NCBI RefSeq assembly: GCF_013349995.1
Contig: NZ_JABVXF010000014.1
Location: 1 to 64,000 of the forward strand
Length of the DNA stretch: 64,000 nucleotides
Origin: Pseudoalteromonas sp. 0303
GTDB taxonomy: Bacteria > Pseudomonadota > Gammaproteobacteria > Enterobacterales > Alteromonadaceae
Direction of reading: 5' to 3'
The notes under the pieces were generated by a model. The model was not told the origin of the DNA. It made no database searches and saw only the letters and a list, made by a program, of their open reading frames with translations. This document shows, in pieces, positions 30,913 through 41,268 of the stretch (position 1 is the first letter of the stretch; every line of letters begins with the position of its first letter). A program made the translations under genes and the position numbers.

Positions 30913-31929
30913 TTGGAATTTTTCTATGAATATGGGTTATTTTTTGCAAAAACCCTGACATTTGTCATCGCAATTGCTGTGATTGTTGCCATTATCATGG
31001 GCGCTGCAGTGAAACCTAAAGCGAAGAAAGGTGAGATAACGATTGATGATTTGAGTGAGCAACTTGATGATCTGAAACAAAGCTTTATCGAAAATACCCT
31101 TTCAAAAAAAGAGCTCAAGGCTCACCAAAAACAGCAAAAAGCTGAGACTAAAAAACAGCAAAACGACGAACCTAAATCACGTTTATATGTGATTGATTTT
31201 AATGGCAGTGTTGATGCCCACGAAGTAGAAAGCCTACGAGAAGAAATTACCGCTATTTTAACCATTGCCGACAAAGAAAAAGATCGCGTGCTGGTACGCC
31301 TTGAAAGTGGTGGTGGTGTGGTGCACGGCTATGGCCTTGCTGCCTCTCAATTACAACGCTTACGTAATGCTGGCATTCATTTAACTGTTGCTATTGATAA
31401 AGTAGCAGCAAGTGGTGGCTATATGATGGCCTGTGTGGCCAATGAGATTGTTGCAGCACCTTTTGCAATTGTTGGCTCGATTGGTGTTATTGCGCAAATT
31501 CCTAACTTTAATAAAATCTTGAAAAAGAATGATGTTGATTTTGAGCAAATCACCGCAGGTGAATACAAGCGTACGCTAACTATCTTTGGTGAAAATACCG
31601 ATAAAGGTCGTGAAAAATTCAAAGAAGAGATAGAACAAACTCATGGTTTATTTAAAACTTTTGTGAGTGAGCAGCGTCCATCTCTAGATATTGATACTGT
31701 TGCAACCGGTGAGCATTGGTTTGCTACCCAAGCGTTCGATAAAGGCTTAGTTGATAAGATTGACACAAGTGATGATATCTTATTGAGCCAAGCGAAAGAG
31801 CGTCAAATTTATAAAGTTAAATACCGTATTAAGAAGAATTTAAGCGATAAGCTAGCCGTTGGTTTAAGTTCTGGAGTAAGTAAAGCGGGTGTTAGTTTAA
31901 TGTCACGTTTTAAAGGCTTAAATCCATAA
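30913..31929 (+). CDS. sohB: SohB, inner-membrane S49 family peptidase
   Basis: Signal-peptide-peptidase-type serine protease of 338 residues starting at TTG behind GGAGAG. N-terminal TM helix at about 12-31, a charged Lys/Gln-rich linker (40-90), then the S49 domain with SGGGVVHGYG (132-141), nucleophile in AASGGYMM (S167) and general-base Lys in GEYKRT (K219), matching S178/K230 of E. coli SohB. The active site is expected in the periplasm. It is a single-gene unit with terminator. Confidence 0.93.
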   Translation: MEFFYEYGLFFAKTLTFVIAIAVIVAIIMGAAVKPKAKKGEITIDDLSEQLDDLKQSFIENTLSKKELKAHQKQQKAETKKQQNDEPKSRLYVIDFNGSVDAHEVESLREEITAILTIADKEKDRVLVRLESGGGVVHGYGLAASQLQRLRNAGIHLTVAIDKVAASGGYMMACVANEIVAAPFAIVGSIGVIAQIPNFNKILKKNDVDFEQITAGEYKRTLTIFGENTDKGREKFKEEIEQTHGLFKTFVSEQRPSLDIDTVATGEHWFATQAFDKGLVDKIDTSDDILLSQAKERQIYKVKYRIKKNLSDKLAVGLSSGVSKAGVSLMSRFKGLNP

Positions 31930-31954
31930 CCTGCTTTAAAATACAAACCGCAAT

Positions 31955-31984
31955 AAAAAACCCGCTAACTTAGCGGGTTTTTTA
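31955..31984 (+). terminator. Terminator after sohB
   Basis: AAAAAACCCGCTAA/TTAGCGGGTTTTTT-type hairpin with A-run and T-run on both sides; it can also serve the convergent symporter gene. Confidence 0.92.
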
Positions 31985-32002
31985 TTGGCTGCGAATAAGT
32001 CT

Positions 32003-33334
32003 TTACTTAATTGACTTATGATAGTCCTCTAAATCTTTAGCGGCATTAGGGTCGTTAAATACGTCCTCATCAAATTCACCTTCAGATTTTGCAACCACAC
32101 AGGTCACCATACAATCACCTGTAACGTTCACAGCGGTACGTGTCATATCGAGTAAACGGTCAACACCAATGATGATAGCAATACCTTCTACAGGCAAGCC
32201 TACTTGGTTTAAGACCATAGCTAACATAATAAGACCAACACCTGGCACACCAGCTGTACCTACAGAAGCAAGTGTTGCAGTTAAAATAACCATTAAGTAA
32301 TCAGAAATCGTTAAATCAACAGAAAATACCTGTGCGATGAACACGGTCGCAACACCTTGCATAATTGCTGTGCCGTCCATGTTAATGGTTGCGCCTAGAG
32401 GCACAGTAAACGAAGCAACTGAATTGTGCGCACCTAATTTTTTGCTCGCAGTTTCAAGGGTAATAGGCATAGTTGCACTTGAGCTAGATGTACTAAATGC
32501 AAATAGGCAGGCGTTTTTCATTTTCTTTAAAAACGTAATTGGGTTAAGGCCGGTAAATAACTTTAACAAGACACTGTAGTTAACTAAACCGTGGAATAGC
32601 AGTGCAAATACAACCACACCGAAGTATAAAGCAAGGCTCTTAATTAGCTTTAAGTCGATGGTTGTAAAGAGTTTTGCCATCAAGAAGAACACGCCATAAG
32701 GTGCAATGTTCATAAGTAAGGTAACTAGCTTTAAAATAACAGTGTTTAAGTCTTCAAAAACATTTGCAACACGTTGGCCTGCTTTACCGCTAAGGGCCAT
32801 AGCAACACCGAATAATAATGCAAAAACAATAACCTGTAGCATGTTACCACTTGCCATGGCATCAATAGGGTTAGTTGGGAACATACCAATGATAACTTGC
32901 GCAAGAGTTGGTGCTTCTTTTGCACTGTAGTTAGCATCCGAAGGTAAGTTGATTCCTTCACCTGGGTTAACTAACAAGGCTAAGGTAATAGCAACAGTAA
33001 TCGCGATTGCGGTCGTTGCTAAATAAAGCAAAATTGACTTACCGCCTAAACGGCCTAATTTTTTAGGGTCGCTTAAGCTACAAGTACCACAGACTAATGA
33101 TACAAAAACCAGTGGCACCACAAGCATCTTTAAGCTTGCAATGAAAATTTGACCACCAACATGGAAAATACCATCAACAAAAAATGCTTTAATTGGTAAA
33201 GAGAATAACCCTAGTGGAACAAGGAAATCATCTTCACCCGCTAAAATGGCTTGAAAGATAAAACCAACGATTACACCCAGTACCATACCTACCATGATAC
33301 GAGATGTAAGGCTTAAAGATCGTACTTTTGACAT
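32003..33334 (-). CDS. Dicarboxylate/amino acid:cation symporter (DAACS/GltP family)
   Basis: Inner-membrane glutamate/aspartate or C4-dicarboxylate symporter of 443 residues. Signature elements in order: the serine-rich STSSSSATMP hairpin (281-290), NMDGT (318-322) of the transport core, the glycine/proline-rich TAGVPGVG hairpin (360-367), and DRLLDMTRTAVNVTGD (392-407), which holds substrate-binding Asp/Arg/Thr/Asn residues. The Arg after DMT is typical of acidic substrates. Sodium versus proton coupling cannot be read. It is a single-gene unit, convergent with sohB and divergent from the Ig-repeat lipoprotein gene. Confidence 0.93.
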   Translation of the reverse strand: MSKVRSLSLTSRIMVGMVLGVIVGFIFQAILAGEDDFLVPLGLFSLPIKAFFVDGIFHVGGQIFIASLKMLVVPLVFVSLVCGTCSLSDPKKLGRLGGKSILLYLATTAIAITVAITLALLVNPGEGINLPSDANYSAKEAPTLAQVIIGMFPTNPIDAMASGNMLQVIVFALLFGVAMALSGKAGQRVANVFEDLNTVILKLVTLLMNIAPYGVFFLMAKLFTTIDLKLIKSLALYFGVVVFALLFHGLVNYSVLLKLFTGLNPITFLKKMKNACLFAFSTSSSSATMPITLETASKKLGAHNSVASFTVPLGATINMDGTAIMQGVATVFIAQVFSVDLTISDYLMVILTATLASVGTAGVPGVGLIMLAMVLNQVGLPVEGIAIIIGVDRLLDMTRTAVNVTGDCMVTCVVAKSEGEFDEDVFNDPNAAKDLEDYHKSIK

Positions 33335-33526
33335 ACACCTAGTCTATTTTTTTATAAATTTTGCCATAGACTACCAGCATGAAGATTTTTATACAGAAAA
33401 ATTCGATAAATAGTTAAATAATTTCGTTGCCTTTAAAGGAAAAAAATTATGATCTTCGTTTAATTTTTAGGTTAATATTAGGTAAACATACATATAAATA
33501 AGAAATAGCTAACTAGGGAGAGGGCG

Positions 33527-36500
33527 ATGCCTTTATTACGATGGCTAAGTATTTTGTTTTTCAGCTCATTGTTAGCCGCCTGTGGCGGTGGTGGGTCATT
33601 AGACAGCGATTCATCTGATAGCGGTGACGGCACAACAGAAGAGCCGAACTATGTTGTGTCTGTTCAAGGCTACAACCAATCTTCATCAGAAGAAGCGAAT
33701 ACTGTAACAGCTGATTCACCTCTAACTATTGCGGCAACGCTTACGAATAGCGGTGAAGCTGTTGTTGGCGAAGTAGTCAGCTTTAGTCTTAATGGCGATA
33801 TTGGCTTGCTTGATCCTGTATCTGGTACTGTGTTAACGAATGCGGATGGTGTGGCATCGATTACTTTAACAGCTGGCAATACTGCAGGGGCTGGCATTAT
33901 TACTGCAACATATGCTAATGACGAAGATACTTTTACCGATACTTTTGGCTTTACATCAGATGGTTCTGAAACAGATGACTCAAGTGTTAGTGGCAGTATT
34001 ACTCTTGATGTGTCAATTCTAGACAGCGCTGGCTCGCCATTTACAGTTGATAACCCTGTTAGCAAGGATAATAAAGGGACGGTTACTGCAACTTTATTAG
34101 AAGAAGAACAGCCATTACAGGGGCAGCTAATTTCTTTTACAACAAACTATACAGGCAAAATCACTCCTGTATTAGGTACTGCATTAACTGATGAAAATGG
34201 TGAAGCTTCAGTAACTTTAAGCAGTGGTGATTCTAAAGGGGCCGGTCAAGTTGTTGCTACATATACGGATGAAAGTGGTAACACAATCACTAAAATCGCA
34301 GGCTTTATTTCAAATGGTGATGATGCCCCTGTCGAAAGTGCCGAAGCTGAACTTGATATCAAGCTGTTGCAAGGGTGCGCAACTAACTGGGAGGCTAATC
34401 GTAATACAACATCACTGGAAACAACTTACCTAGCTTCAGGTTGTACGGTTGTAAATCAATTCTCATCTGACGAACTCATCGACGTTATGGTCAAAGTGAC
34501 AGATACAAGTTCGGGCGACGGTATTGACGGTATTATCGCTGAGCTTTCGACTGATCTTGGCGCTTTATTACCAGAATCAGGAAAGGCGCTCACTGACAAC
34601 TTCGGTTTTGCAATTTTAAAACTACAACCTGGCGCAAATAGTGGTGCAGGTGAAGTGTCTGTTACTGCTAAATCGGTGAGTGCATCAAAAGCATTCGAAA
34701 TTGCAACTGCAGAGTTAACTGTAGAAATTTCAAATGGCTTATATAACAAAGTAGACGATACTGGCAATGTTATTGCTGACGAATTTGTGCCACTTGCAGC
34801 TGGCGCAACAACGGTTATAACTGTCAGTATTTATGATACTGACGGCGAGCTGTTTGTAACGCCATTAGATGTTGAGTTTACATCTGGTTGCGTCGAATCA
34901 GATCTTGCTGTTATGGATGAAACCGCTACAAGCATTAGCGGTATTGCAACCGCGACATACAGAAGTAACGGCTGCAACACAACACAAGGTGATACGGTTA
35001 CAGCAACAGTCCTTACCGGTGGAACACCAAAAGTGGTATCAGTGAATGTACCTGTATCAGCCGCTGCTGTAAGTTCGATTGAATTTGTTGAAGCAACCGA
35101 GAATGTAATTGCACTAAAAGGCACAGGTGGCGTATCTCGCAAAGAAATTAGCCAACTTACATTTAAGTTAACAGATGAAATTGGTAATACGGCTAAACAA
35201 AAGCGCTTAGATTTTCGTTTAAGCTCTACCAATGGTGGAATTTCACTCTCTGAAGTTACAGATGCAAGTGGTTATTCTCATGCCAGCGTGTCAACCGACT
35301 CAGAAGGTTTAGCTCGAATTCAGATAAACTCTGGTTTTGTACCTCAAGCTGTACGCGTGCAAGCATGCTACATACCGGATGAACTTATCCCTGAAGATCA
35401 AAATGATAATGTGACTTGTTGGAAAGAGCTTTATGACGAATGCCTTCTTGATGAAGCAGATCGAAATGCTAATGTATCATGTCCAACAGGTGAGCTTTCG
35501 TTGGTTTCATTAGATGAGCAAGTAACAAGCGTATCTGATCTTGTTTCAATCAGCTCAGGCCTTCCTGATAGTAATAGTTTCACCGCCGCACCAACGAACT
35601 TTAATATCGAAGCATTAAATTATAATGGTGATCTTGAAGAAATTAACGTTTATCTAGCCGACCACTTTAATAACCCTGTGCCTGATGGTACATCTGTATA
35701 TTTAACAACAGAAGGCGGTGCTATAGGAACAATTGATGGCACAGAGTTTAACCCTCAGCTGGAATGTAATACAGTCGATGGGCAATGTGTTGCTCAATGG
35801 CGCTCTCAAAATCCAAAGCCATTTACAGAAGCTAAATGGGGTAACAGAATCAACAGCGTTAATCCAAAAACTGATGCAATTAACTGTGATCTTTATTTTG
35901 GAGCCGCAGCGCCTTGTATGGCAGGTATTTTAAATGCAGCGTTTGATGAGGATGGTGTGCCATTAGGTGGCCGTGCCACAGTTCTTGTAACTGCAAAAGG
36001 TCAAGAGTCATTTATCGACATTAATGGCAATGGCCGCTTTGACACCAACGAATATTATAGCGGCTATGACCTGACAGAAGCATTTATCGATCATAATGAA
36101 AATGGTTTTTATGATGGTTTAGCAGCAATTTACGACCCAGTTACTGCATCAGTGATAAAGGCCGCTGAAAATTGTCAAGAAGGTGCAACTGATGATCCGT
36201 GTAGTCCAGAAAATACGAATGCAGGGCATTTTGAAGAAAATTGGGATATTGATCTTAATGGAATGCATACACTCGCTGATGGAAAATATAATGGTTTAGT
36301 GTGCCGAGAAGAAGCAACAACGCCTTCAGATAGTGATACTTTTGAAAGCCTGTGCACTAAAGAATTAGTTGATATTCGAGATTCGTTTGAAATCATTATG
36401 TCAGGTAGTACAGCTTATTCTCGGTTTGTTGTGACAAAAAATGAATTGCGTAGTCGATTTGCAGCTGCTCTTGCTGAAACAACTGAGGATGATCCTACAG

Positions 36501-36955
36501 TTTTCACAGATAATGCAATGCAACTTGCTAGGGATATTGAGGAATGTAATCCTATCCGACGTTTTCCTGCAGCTGATGAAAAAGGTGCATTTGTTCTCGA
36601 TTTAGAGGAAACAGCTGATACTAGTTATTGTGATGTGAGAAATATCAACATTACAACTGCTGATTCTGGAACTGAATTAGCCGCGTTAACTTTCGCAGTC
36701 TATTACTCTGATATTTTTAATAATCCAATGCCTGCAGGAACGAGTGTATCTGTAACTACTGATAATGGTGAGTACAGTGGTACTGATGGTTTTGAGCTTC
36801 GAAATTCATCAGCAACAGCAGCGTTTGGTGAAACTTTATCAATTAGTCGTGAAGCAGAAGGGAATGACAAAGCAGAAGGCTTTTTAACTGTTGAATTTAC
36901 AACAGGGAAAGGCAACATTTCTACTGCTAGAATTGCAATTAGTGACGATGGCTAA
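33527..36955 (+). CDS. Large Ig-like (Big_1) repeat lipoprotein
   Basis: 1142-residue lipoprotein with signal peptide and lipobox LAAC followed by GGGGSL and an acidic Ser-rich linker, suggesting outer-membrane anchoring. At least three bacterial Ig-like group 1 repeats occur in the first 400 residues (pattern ...LTNADGVASITLTAGNTAGAGIITATY..., again ...LTDENGEASVTLSSGDSKGAGQVVATY...), with further divergent copies later. Two calcium-loop-like Asp/Asn motifs, DINGNGRFDTNE (831-842) and DHNENGFYDG (855-864), sit in the C-terminal part. The family is typical of intimin/invasin-like surface proteins. No beta-barrel is present, so adhesion or scaffold function is inference. Confidence 0.82.
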   Translation: MPLLRWLSILFFSSLLAACGGGGSLDSDSSDSGDGTTEEPNYVVSVQGYNQSSSEEANTVTADSPLTIAATLTNSGEAVVGEVVSFSLNGDIGLLDPVSGTVLTNADGVASITLTAGNTAGAGIITATYANDEDTFTDTFGFTSDGSETDDSSVSGSITLDVSILDSAGSPFTVDNPVSKDNKGTVTATLLEEEQPLQGQLISFTTNYTGKITPVLGTALTDENGEASVTLSSGDSKGAGQVVATYTDESGNTITKIAGFISNGDDAPVESAEAELDIKLLQGCATNWEANRNTTSLETTYLASGCTVVNQFSSDELIDVMVKVTDTSSGDGIDGIIAELSTDLGALLPESGKALTDNFGFAILKLQPGANSGAGEVSVTAKSVSASKAFEIATAELTVEISNGLYNKVDDTGNVIADEFVPLAAGATTVITVSIYDTDGELFVTPLDVEFTSGCVESDLAVMDETATSISGIATATYRSNGCNTTQGDTVTATVLTGGTPKVVSVNVPVSAAAVSSIEFVEATENVIALKGTGGVSRKEISQLTFKLTDEIGNTAKQKRLDFRLSSTNGGISLSEVTDASGYSHASVSTDSEGLARIQINSGFVPQAVRVQACYIPDELIPEDQNDNVTCWKELYDECLLDEADRNANVSCPTGELSLVSLDEQVTSVSDLVSISSGLPDSNSFTAAPTNFNIEALNYNGDLEEINVYLADHFNNPVPDGTSVYLTTEGGAIGTIDGTEFNPQLECNTVDGQCVAQWRSQNPKPFTEAKWGNRINSVNPKTDAINCDLYFGAAAPCMAGILNAAFDEDGVPLGGRATVLVTAKGQESFIDINGNGRFDTNEYYSGYDLTEAFIDHNENGFYDGLAAIYDPVTASVIKAAENCQEGATDDPCSPENTNAGHFEENWDIDLNGMHTLADGKYNGLVCREEATTPSDSDTFESLCTKELVDIRDSFEIIMSGSTAYSRFVVTKNELRSRFAAALAETTEDDPTVFTDNAMQLARDIEECNPIRRFPAADEKGAFVLDLEETADTSYCDVRNINITTADSGTELAALTFAVYYSDIFNNPMPAGTSVSVTTDNGEYSGTDGFELRNSSATAAFGETLSISREAEGNDKAEGFLTVEFTTGKGNISTARIAISDDG

Positions 36956-36980
36956 CAAGTAGTTATTTGTTTAAATTTAA

Positions 36981-37011
36981 AAAAATGCCAACCAGAAGGT
37001 TGGCATTTTTG
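36981..37011 (+). terminator. Terminator after the Ig-repeat lipoprotein
   Basis: AAAAATGCCAACC/GGTTGGCATTTTT perfect hairpin. Confidence 0.92.
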
Positions 37012-37263
37012 TTGCTGTTCTATATATTCCCCTTGAAATTACCGCAAAACACCACATTGACTAAATTAGCAACAAAAATTGTTTAATTATTCACTCAATG
37101 AAGAAAAGTTTCTATTAAAAGCTTGTAACAATTGGTGTTTGTAGATATACCTATAAATATTCGTGCTCCAATGTTAAAAAATCATACTTATTTGTTTAAT
37201 GTGATGGATATACATTTATAAGGGCAAAAAACTTTTAAAATACTCGGTCAGAAATAGGCAGCT

Positions 37264-39924
37264 ATGGGCAAATCACTTGTAATTGTAGAGTCTCCAGCAA
37301 AGGCAAAAACAATTAATAAATACTTAGGTAACGATTTCATCGTAAAGTCCAGCGTTGGGCATGTGCGTGATCTACCAACTTCAGGTTCAGGCAAAACGAA
37401 AACTGCAGCGACGAAAACGCCTGCTGAAGTTCGAAAAATGTCACCAGAAGAAAAAGCTGCCTATAAAAAGCAACGCGATTATAAAAATCTTGTTGCTCGC
37501 ATGGGTATTGATCCTGAAAAAGGCTGGGAACCACATTACGAAGTCTTACCGGGCAAAGAGAAAGTTGTTCAAGAATTAAAAAAACTTGCAGAAAACGCCG
37601 ATAAAATCTATCTCGCAACCGATTTGGATAGAGAAGGGGAAGCGATTGCATGGCACCTCGAACAGATTATAGGTGGTGAACCTGAAAAATATAAGCGAGT
37701 TGTTTTTAACGAAATCACTAAAAATGCGATTCAGCAAGCATTCGAAACACCCGGTGAATTAAACACTGACATGGTTTACGCGCAACAAGCGCGTCGTTTC
37801 CTTGACCGTGTAGTGGGCTTTATGGTGTCTCCATTGCTATGGGCTAAAGTGGCCCGTGGTTTATCAGCCGGTCGTGTGCAATCTGTTGCAGTGCGTTTAC
37901 TTGTTGAACGTGAACGCGAAATCAAAGCATTTATTCCTGAAGAGTTCTGGGATATCCACGCCGATGTTAAAAATACAGAAGCAGCTTTACGCCTAGAAGT
38001 GACCAAACACGCTGACAAGCCTTTTAAGCCAGTTAATGAAGAGCAGGCGATGTCTGCCGTTAGTCAACTTGAAAAAGCTGACTACAAGGTCATTAGCGTT
38101 GAAGAAAAGCCTAGTAAGAGTAAACCAAGCGCACCATTTATTACTTCAACCATGCAACAGGCAGCAAGTACACGCCTAGGTTATGGTGTTAAGAAGACCA
38201 TGATGCTGGCTCAACGCTTATATGAAGCAGGTCACATTACTTATATGCGTACCGATTCAACTAACTTATCGAAAGATGCGGTTGAAATGTGTCGTGATTA
38301 CGTGACAGAGCAGTTTGGTGAGAAGTATTTACCGAAAGCACCGATTAGTTATAGCTCAAAAGGTAATGCTCAAGAGGCGCACGAAGCGATTCGTCCTTCT
38401 AGTGTTACTGTGTTGTCTGGTCATTTAGACGGTGTTGAAGCGGACGCTAAAAAACTCTACGAATTAATTTGGCGTCAGTTTGTTGCCTGCCAAATGGTTC
38501 CAGCAGAATACGATTTAACAACTTTAACGGTTGGTGCCGGTGATTATCAGTTAAAAGCAAAAGGCCGCGTACTTCGTTTTGATGGTTGGACAAAAGTTCA
38601 GCCAGCTGTTCGTAAAAAGAACGAAGAAGATCAATCACTGCCTGCGGTTAAAGAAGGTGATGTACTGACCCTTGTTGAGTTAGATCCTAAACAACATTTT
38701 ACAAAGCCACCTGCACGTTTTAGTGAAGCAAGTTTAGTTAAAGAATTAGAAAAGCGCGGTATTGGTCGTCCTTCTACGTATGCATCAATTATTTCAACGA
38801 TTCAAGACCGTGGTTACGTGCGTGTTGAAAACCGCCGTTTCTTCGCCGAAAAAATGGGTGAGATTGTTACAGACCGCTTAGTTGAAAACTTCGAAGATCT
38901 GATGAACTTTGATTTTACCGCTAAGATGGAAGGTCGTCTGGATGATATCGCAGAAGGCGAACGTGTTTGGACACAAGTACTTGATAAATTCTATGCGGAC
39001 TTTTCAACTCAGCTTGAAATTGCCTCTGGCGACGAAGAGCACGGTGGTATGCGTCAAAACCAAATGGTTGAGACTGATATCGATTGTCCAACCTGTGGTC
39101 GTAAGATGGGTATTCGTACTGCATCAACCGGTGTGTTCTTAGGTTGTACAGGTTACAACCTGCCACCGAAAGAGCGTTGTACTACGACCATGAACTTGGT
39201 GCCCGGCGATGAAGCCATTGCGGCAGACGTGGAAGACGTTGAAACAGAGTCACTAATGCAAATGAAGCGTTGCCCAATTTGTGAAACGGCAATGGATTCA
39301 TACCTGATTGACGAAACACGTAAGTTACATGTGTGTGGTAATAACCCTGCGTGTAAGGGTTATATCGTTGAACAAGGTACCTTTAAAATTAAAGGTTACG
39401 ACGGCCCTATTATCGAATGTGATAAATGTGGCTCAGATATGCAGTTAAAATCGGGTCGTTTTGGTAAGTACTTCGGTTGTAGTAATGAAGAGTGTAAAAA
39501 TACACGTAAGTTACTTAAAAACGGTGAAGCTGCGCCACCAAAAGAAGATCCAGTTCATTTACCTGAACTTGAATGTGAAAAATCAGAAGCTTACTTTGTA
39601 CTGCGTGATGGTGCATCAGGTATTTTCTTAGCTGCAAATACCTTCCCTAAATCACGTGAAACACGTGCGCCAAAAGTTGAAGAATTAAAACGTTTTAGAG
39701 ATCGTATTTCTGAAAAGTTCTATTACCTTGCGGACGCACCTGCAAAAGACCCTGATGGTAATCCTTCAGTCGTTCGATACAGCCGTAAAAATAAAGAGCA
39801 GTATGTAATGAGTGAAGTAGATGGTAAAGCCACAGGCTGGACTGCTCACTACCAAAATGGCAAGTGGGTAGAAGAGAGTAAAAAGAAAGCGCCAGCTAAG
39901 AAAAAAGCGGCGGCTAAAAAGTAA
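37264..39924 (+). CDS. topA: DNA topoisomerase I
   Basis: Type IA topoisomerase that relaxes negative supercoils, 886 residues. Toprim domain at the N-terminus ([25 protein letters not shown]), active-site Tyr in [10 protein letters not shown] (Y327, equivalent to Y319 in E. coli), and several C-terminal zinc ribbons ([12 protein letters not shown]..., CPICETAMD..., [21 protein letters not shown]). A Lys/Ala-rich tail ends the protein and likely contacts DNA or RNA polymerase. The 253 bp upstream hold no gene. It is a single-gene unit with terminator. Confidence 0.97.
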   Translation: MGKSLVIVESPAKAKTINKYLGNDFIVKSSVGHVRDLPTSGSGKTKTAATKTPAEVRKMSPEEKAAYKKQRDYKNLVARMGIDPEKGWEPHYEVLPGKEKVVQELKKLAENADKIYLATDLDREGEAIAWHLEQIIGGEPEKYKRVVFNEITKNAIQQAFETPGELNTDMVYAQQARRFLDRVVGFMVSPLLWAKVARGLSAGRVQSVAVRLLVEREREIKAFIPEEFWDIHADVKNTEAALRLEVTKHADKPFKPVNEEQAMSAVSQLEKADYKVISVEEKPSKSKPSAPFITSTMQQAASTRLGYGVKKTMMLAQRLYEAGHITYMRTDSTNLSKDAVEMCRDYVTEQFGEKYLPKAPISYSSKGNAQEAHEAIRPSSVTVLSGHLDGVEADAKKLYELIWRQFVACQMVPAEYDLTTLTVGAGDYQLKAKGRVLRFDGWTKVQPAVRKKNEEDQSLPAVKEGDVLTLVELDPKQHFTKPPARFSEASLVKELEKRGIGRPSTYASIISTIQDRGYVRVENRRFFAEKMGEIVTDRLVENFEDLMNFDFTAKMEGRLDDIAEGERVWTQVLDKFYADFSTQLEIASGDEEHGGMRQNQMVETDIDCPTCGRKMGIRTASTGVFLGCTGYNLPPKERCTTTMNLVPGDEAIAADVEDVETESLMQMKRCPICETAMDSYLIDETRKLHVCGNNPACKGYIVEQGTFKIKGYDGPIIECDKCGSDMQLKSGRFGKYFGCSNEECKNTRKLLKNGEAAPPKEDPVHLPELECEKSEAYFVLRDGASGIFLAANTFPKSRETRAPKVEELKRFRDRISEKFYYLADAPAKDPDGNPSVVRYSRKNKEQYVMSEVDGKATGWTAHYQNGKWVEESKKKAPAKKKAAAKK

Positions 39925-39945
39925 GTTTACATCTATCTAGATTAT

Positions 39946-39976
39946 AAAAAGGGGTTGCAGTTGCAACCCTTTTTTA
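39946..39976 (+). terminator. Terminator after topA
   Basis: AAAAAGGGGTTGCA/TGCAACCCTTTTTT hairpin with a minimal loop. Confidence 0.9.
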
Positions 39977-40068
39977 TGCTTGTATGGCATTGCTAATGTC
40001 GTTTTTTACCAATATTTGCTTTTAGGCTGTTGTTATTCTGTCATCAACATCAAGACAGGAGATTCAAA

Positions 40069-40524
40069 ATGCAAACACGTTTATCACAACAGCAGGTTTA
40101 TTCACTCAACCCAGGACTTGTTAAACATTTAACTGGGCTCAGCGCACTGCCAGAAGATACAAACATAACCGCGAAGCTCGCTGATTTAGTAAGACTAAGA
40201 GTGTCTCAAATTAATGGCTGTGGGTTTTGTCAGCATATGCATTCAGCAGAGCTGAGAAGCCAAGGTGAGTGTCAACAGCGACTTGATGTACTAGCCGCTT
40301 GGCGTGAAGTCCCGGTGTTTTCAGAACAAGAAACTGCAGCACTCGCTTGGGCGGAAGCCTTAACAAATATCATTGATAAACATGTTGAAGACGATGTTTA
40401 CAACCAAGTGTCTGCTATCTTTAACGAAAAAGACATTGTTGTATTAACGACGGTAGTACTTGAGATAAACAGCTGGAATCGCATAGTTAAAGCGTTTCAC
40501 TTTATCCCTGAGTTAACAGAATAA
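40069..40524 (+). CDS. AhpD/carboxymuconolactone decarboxylase-like protein
   Basis: Cytoplasmic protein of 151 residues in the CMD/AhpD superfamily. The redox motif NGCGFCQHMHS provides CxxC plus His as in alkylhydroperoxidase AhpD. The start at MQTRLSQQQ is fixed by AGGAG 8 nt upstream; an upstream TTG-initiated frame is not supported. It is followed 9 nt later by a small YrhK-like membrane protein, so the two form an operon. A peroxidase activity is inferred from the motif. Confidence 0.87.
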   Translation: MQTRLSQQQVYSLNPGLVKHLTGLSALPEDTNITAKLADLVRLRVSQINGCGFCQHMHSAELRSQGECQQRLDVLAAWREVPVFSEQETAALAWAEALTNIIDKHVEDDVYNQVSAIFNEKDIVVLTTVVLEINSWNRIVKAFHFIPELTE

Positions 40525-40533
40525 GGAATGGTC

Positions 40534-40719
40534 ATGAAGTTTACACTCGCACCTAAAGTTAATGCGTTGGTGAATATCATATCAGCATGCGCCTTTTTCT
40601 TTGGTAGTACCTTATTTTTACCAGCATTTATAGAGTATGCCACAGTGGGGGTGGTGTTATTCATGGTAGGTTCGTTATTATTTTTATTAAGTGCATTAGC
40701 TGATTATTACAGTCATTAA
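40534..40719 (+). CDS. YrhK-like small membrane protein
   Basis: A protein of 61 residues with two hydrophobic helices (about 11-32 and 37-58), resembling the YrhK domain family of unknown function. Two ATGs are near; AAGGA touches the first and is 6 nt from the second, so the second (40534) is preferred. It is cotranscribed with the AhpD-like gene and ends at a terminator. Confidence 0.7.
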   Translation: MKFTLAPKVNALVNIISACAFFFGSTLFLPAFIEYATVGVVLFMVGSLLFLLSALADYYSH

Positions 40720-40723
40720 AAAC

Positions 40724-40764
40724 AAAAAACCGGAGCGCACATCATTGTGTCATTCCGGTTTTTC
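40724..40764. terminator. Terminator between the YrhK-like gene and a convergent gene
   Basis: AAAAACCGGA (40724-40733)/TCCGGTTTTT (40754-40763) with an internal CACA/TGTG pairing; symmetric tails allow use from both sides. Confidence 0.8.
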
Positions 40765-40786
40765 TATATTCTAAGCAGGCGTAAAA

Positions 40787-41029
40787 TTAGATTTGTACGT
40801 CTTTTACTTTTTTATAGCCTTCAGCTTCAAGCTCATCGTTTAAACATTTTAATACGTATGGCTTTAATTCTTCGTTGCTGATGTCATCATCTTTTGCCCA
40901 GTTTAAACACATTTCAGTGTATTCTTTGATCATTTCAGCTGATGCTTCAGGTGCTTCGTTAGCGATTGCATTCGTTGCTGACACGCTTAAAACAGGTGCC
41001 AAAATTAGTGCTAGCAATGCTTTTTTCAT
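40787..41029 (-). CDS. Small secreted protein of unknown function
   Basis: An 80-residue protein with a typical signal peptide (MKKALLALILAPVLSVSATNA, cleavage near 23 at AIA-NE). The mature part is about 56 residues, acidic, helical, with two cysteines (C41 and C60) that could form a periplasmic disulfide. No family recognised. It is a single-gene unit convergent with the YrhK-like gene. Confidence 0.72.
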   Translation of the reverse strand: MKKALLALILAPVLSVSATNAIANEAPEASAEMIKEYTEMCLNWAKDDDISNEELKPYVLKCLNDELEAEGYKKVKDVQI

Positions 41030-41268
41030 TTAATTATTCCTAATCAACAAAAGTAATTATTACCGGCTAAATTGCACAGTAATGGTGCGCAATGTGTATT
41101 TCACTTTGCTTGAGTGAATTTATAAACTAAATTTCAAAAAAAGATAACGAAAAATTTTTATCGTAAAGATAAGCAAAAAATAACCACTCTTTTTGCCTCT
41201 AATGCTGGTAATCGTAAGGTCAAAACACGTATTATCGCGCTAATTTTAAAAGAAAAGTGAACTAACTT

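Noticed and set aside
33670..36918. Several long minus-strand open frames inside the Ig-repeat lipoprotein gene
   Set aside because: They mirror the Ser/Thr/Val-rich coding strand, lack ribosome sites, and have biased composition; they are shadows of the real gene.
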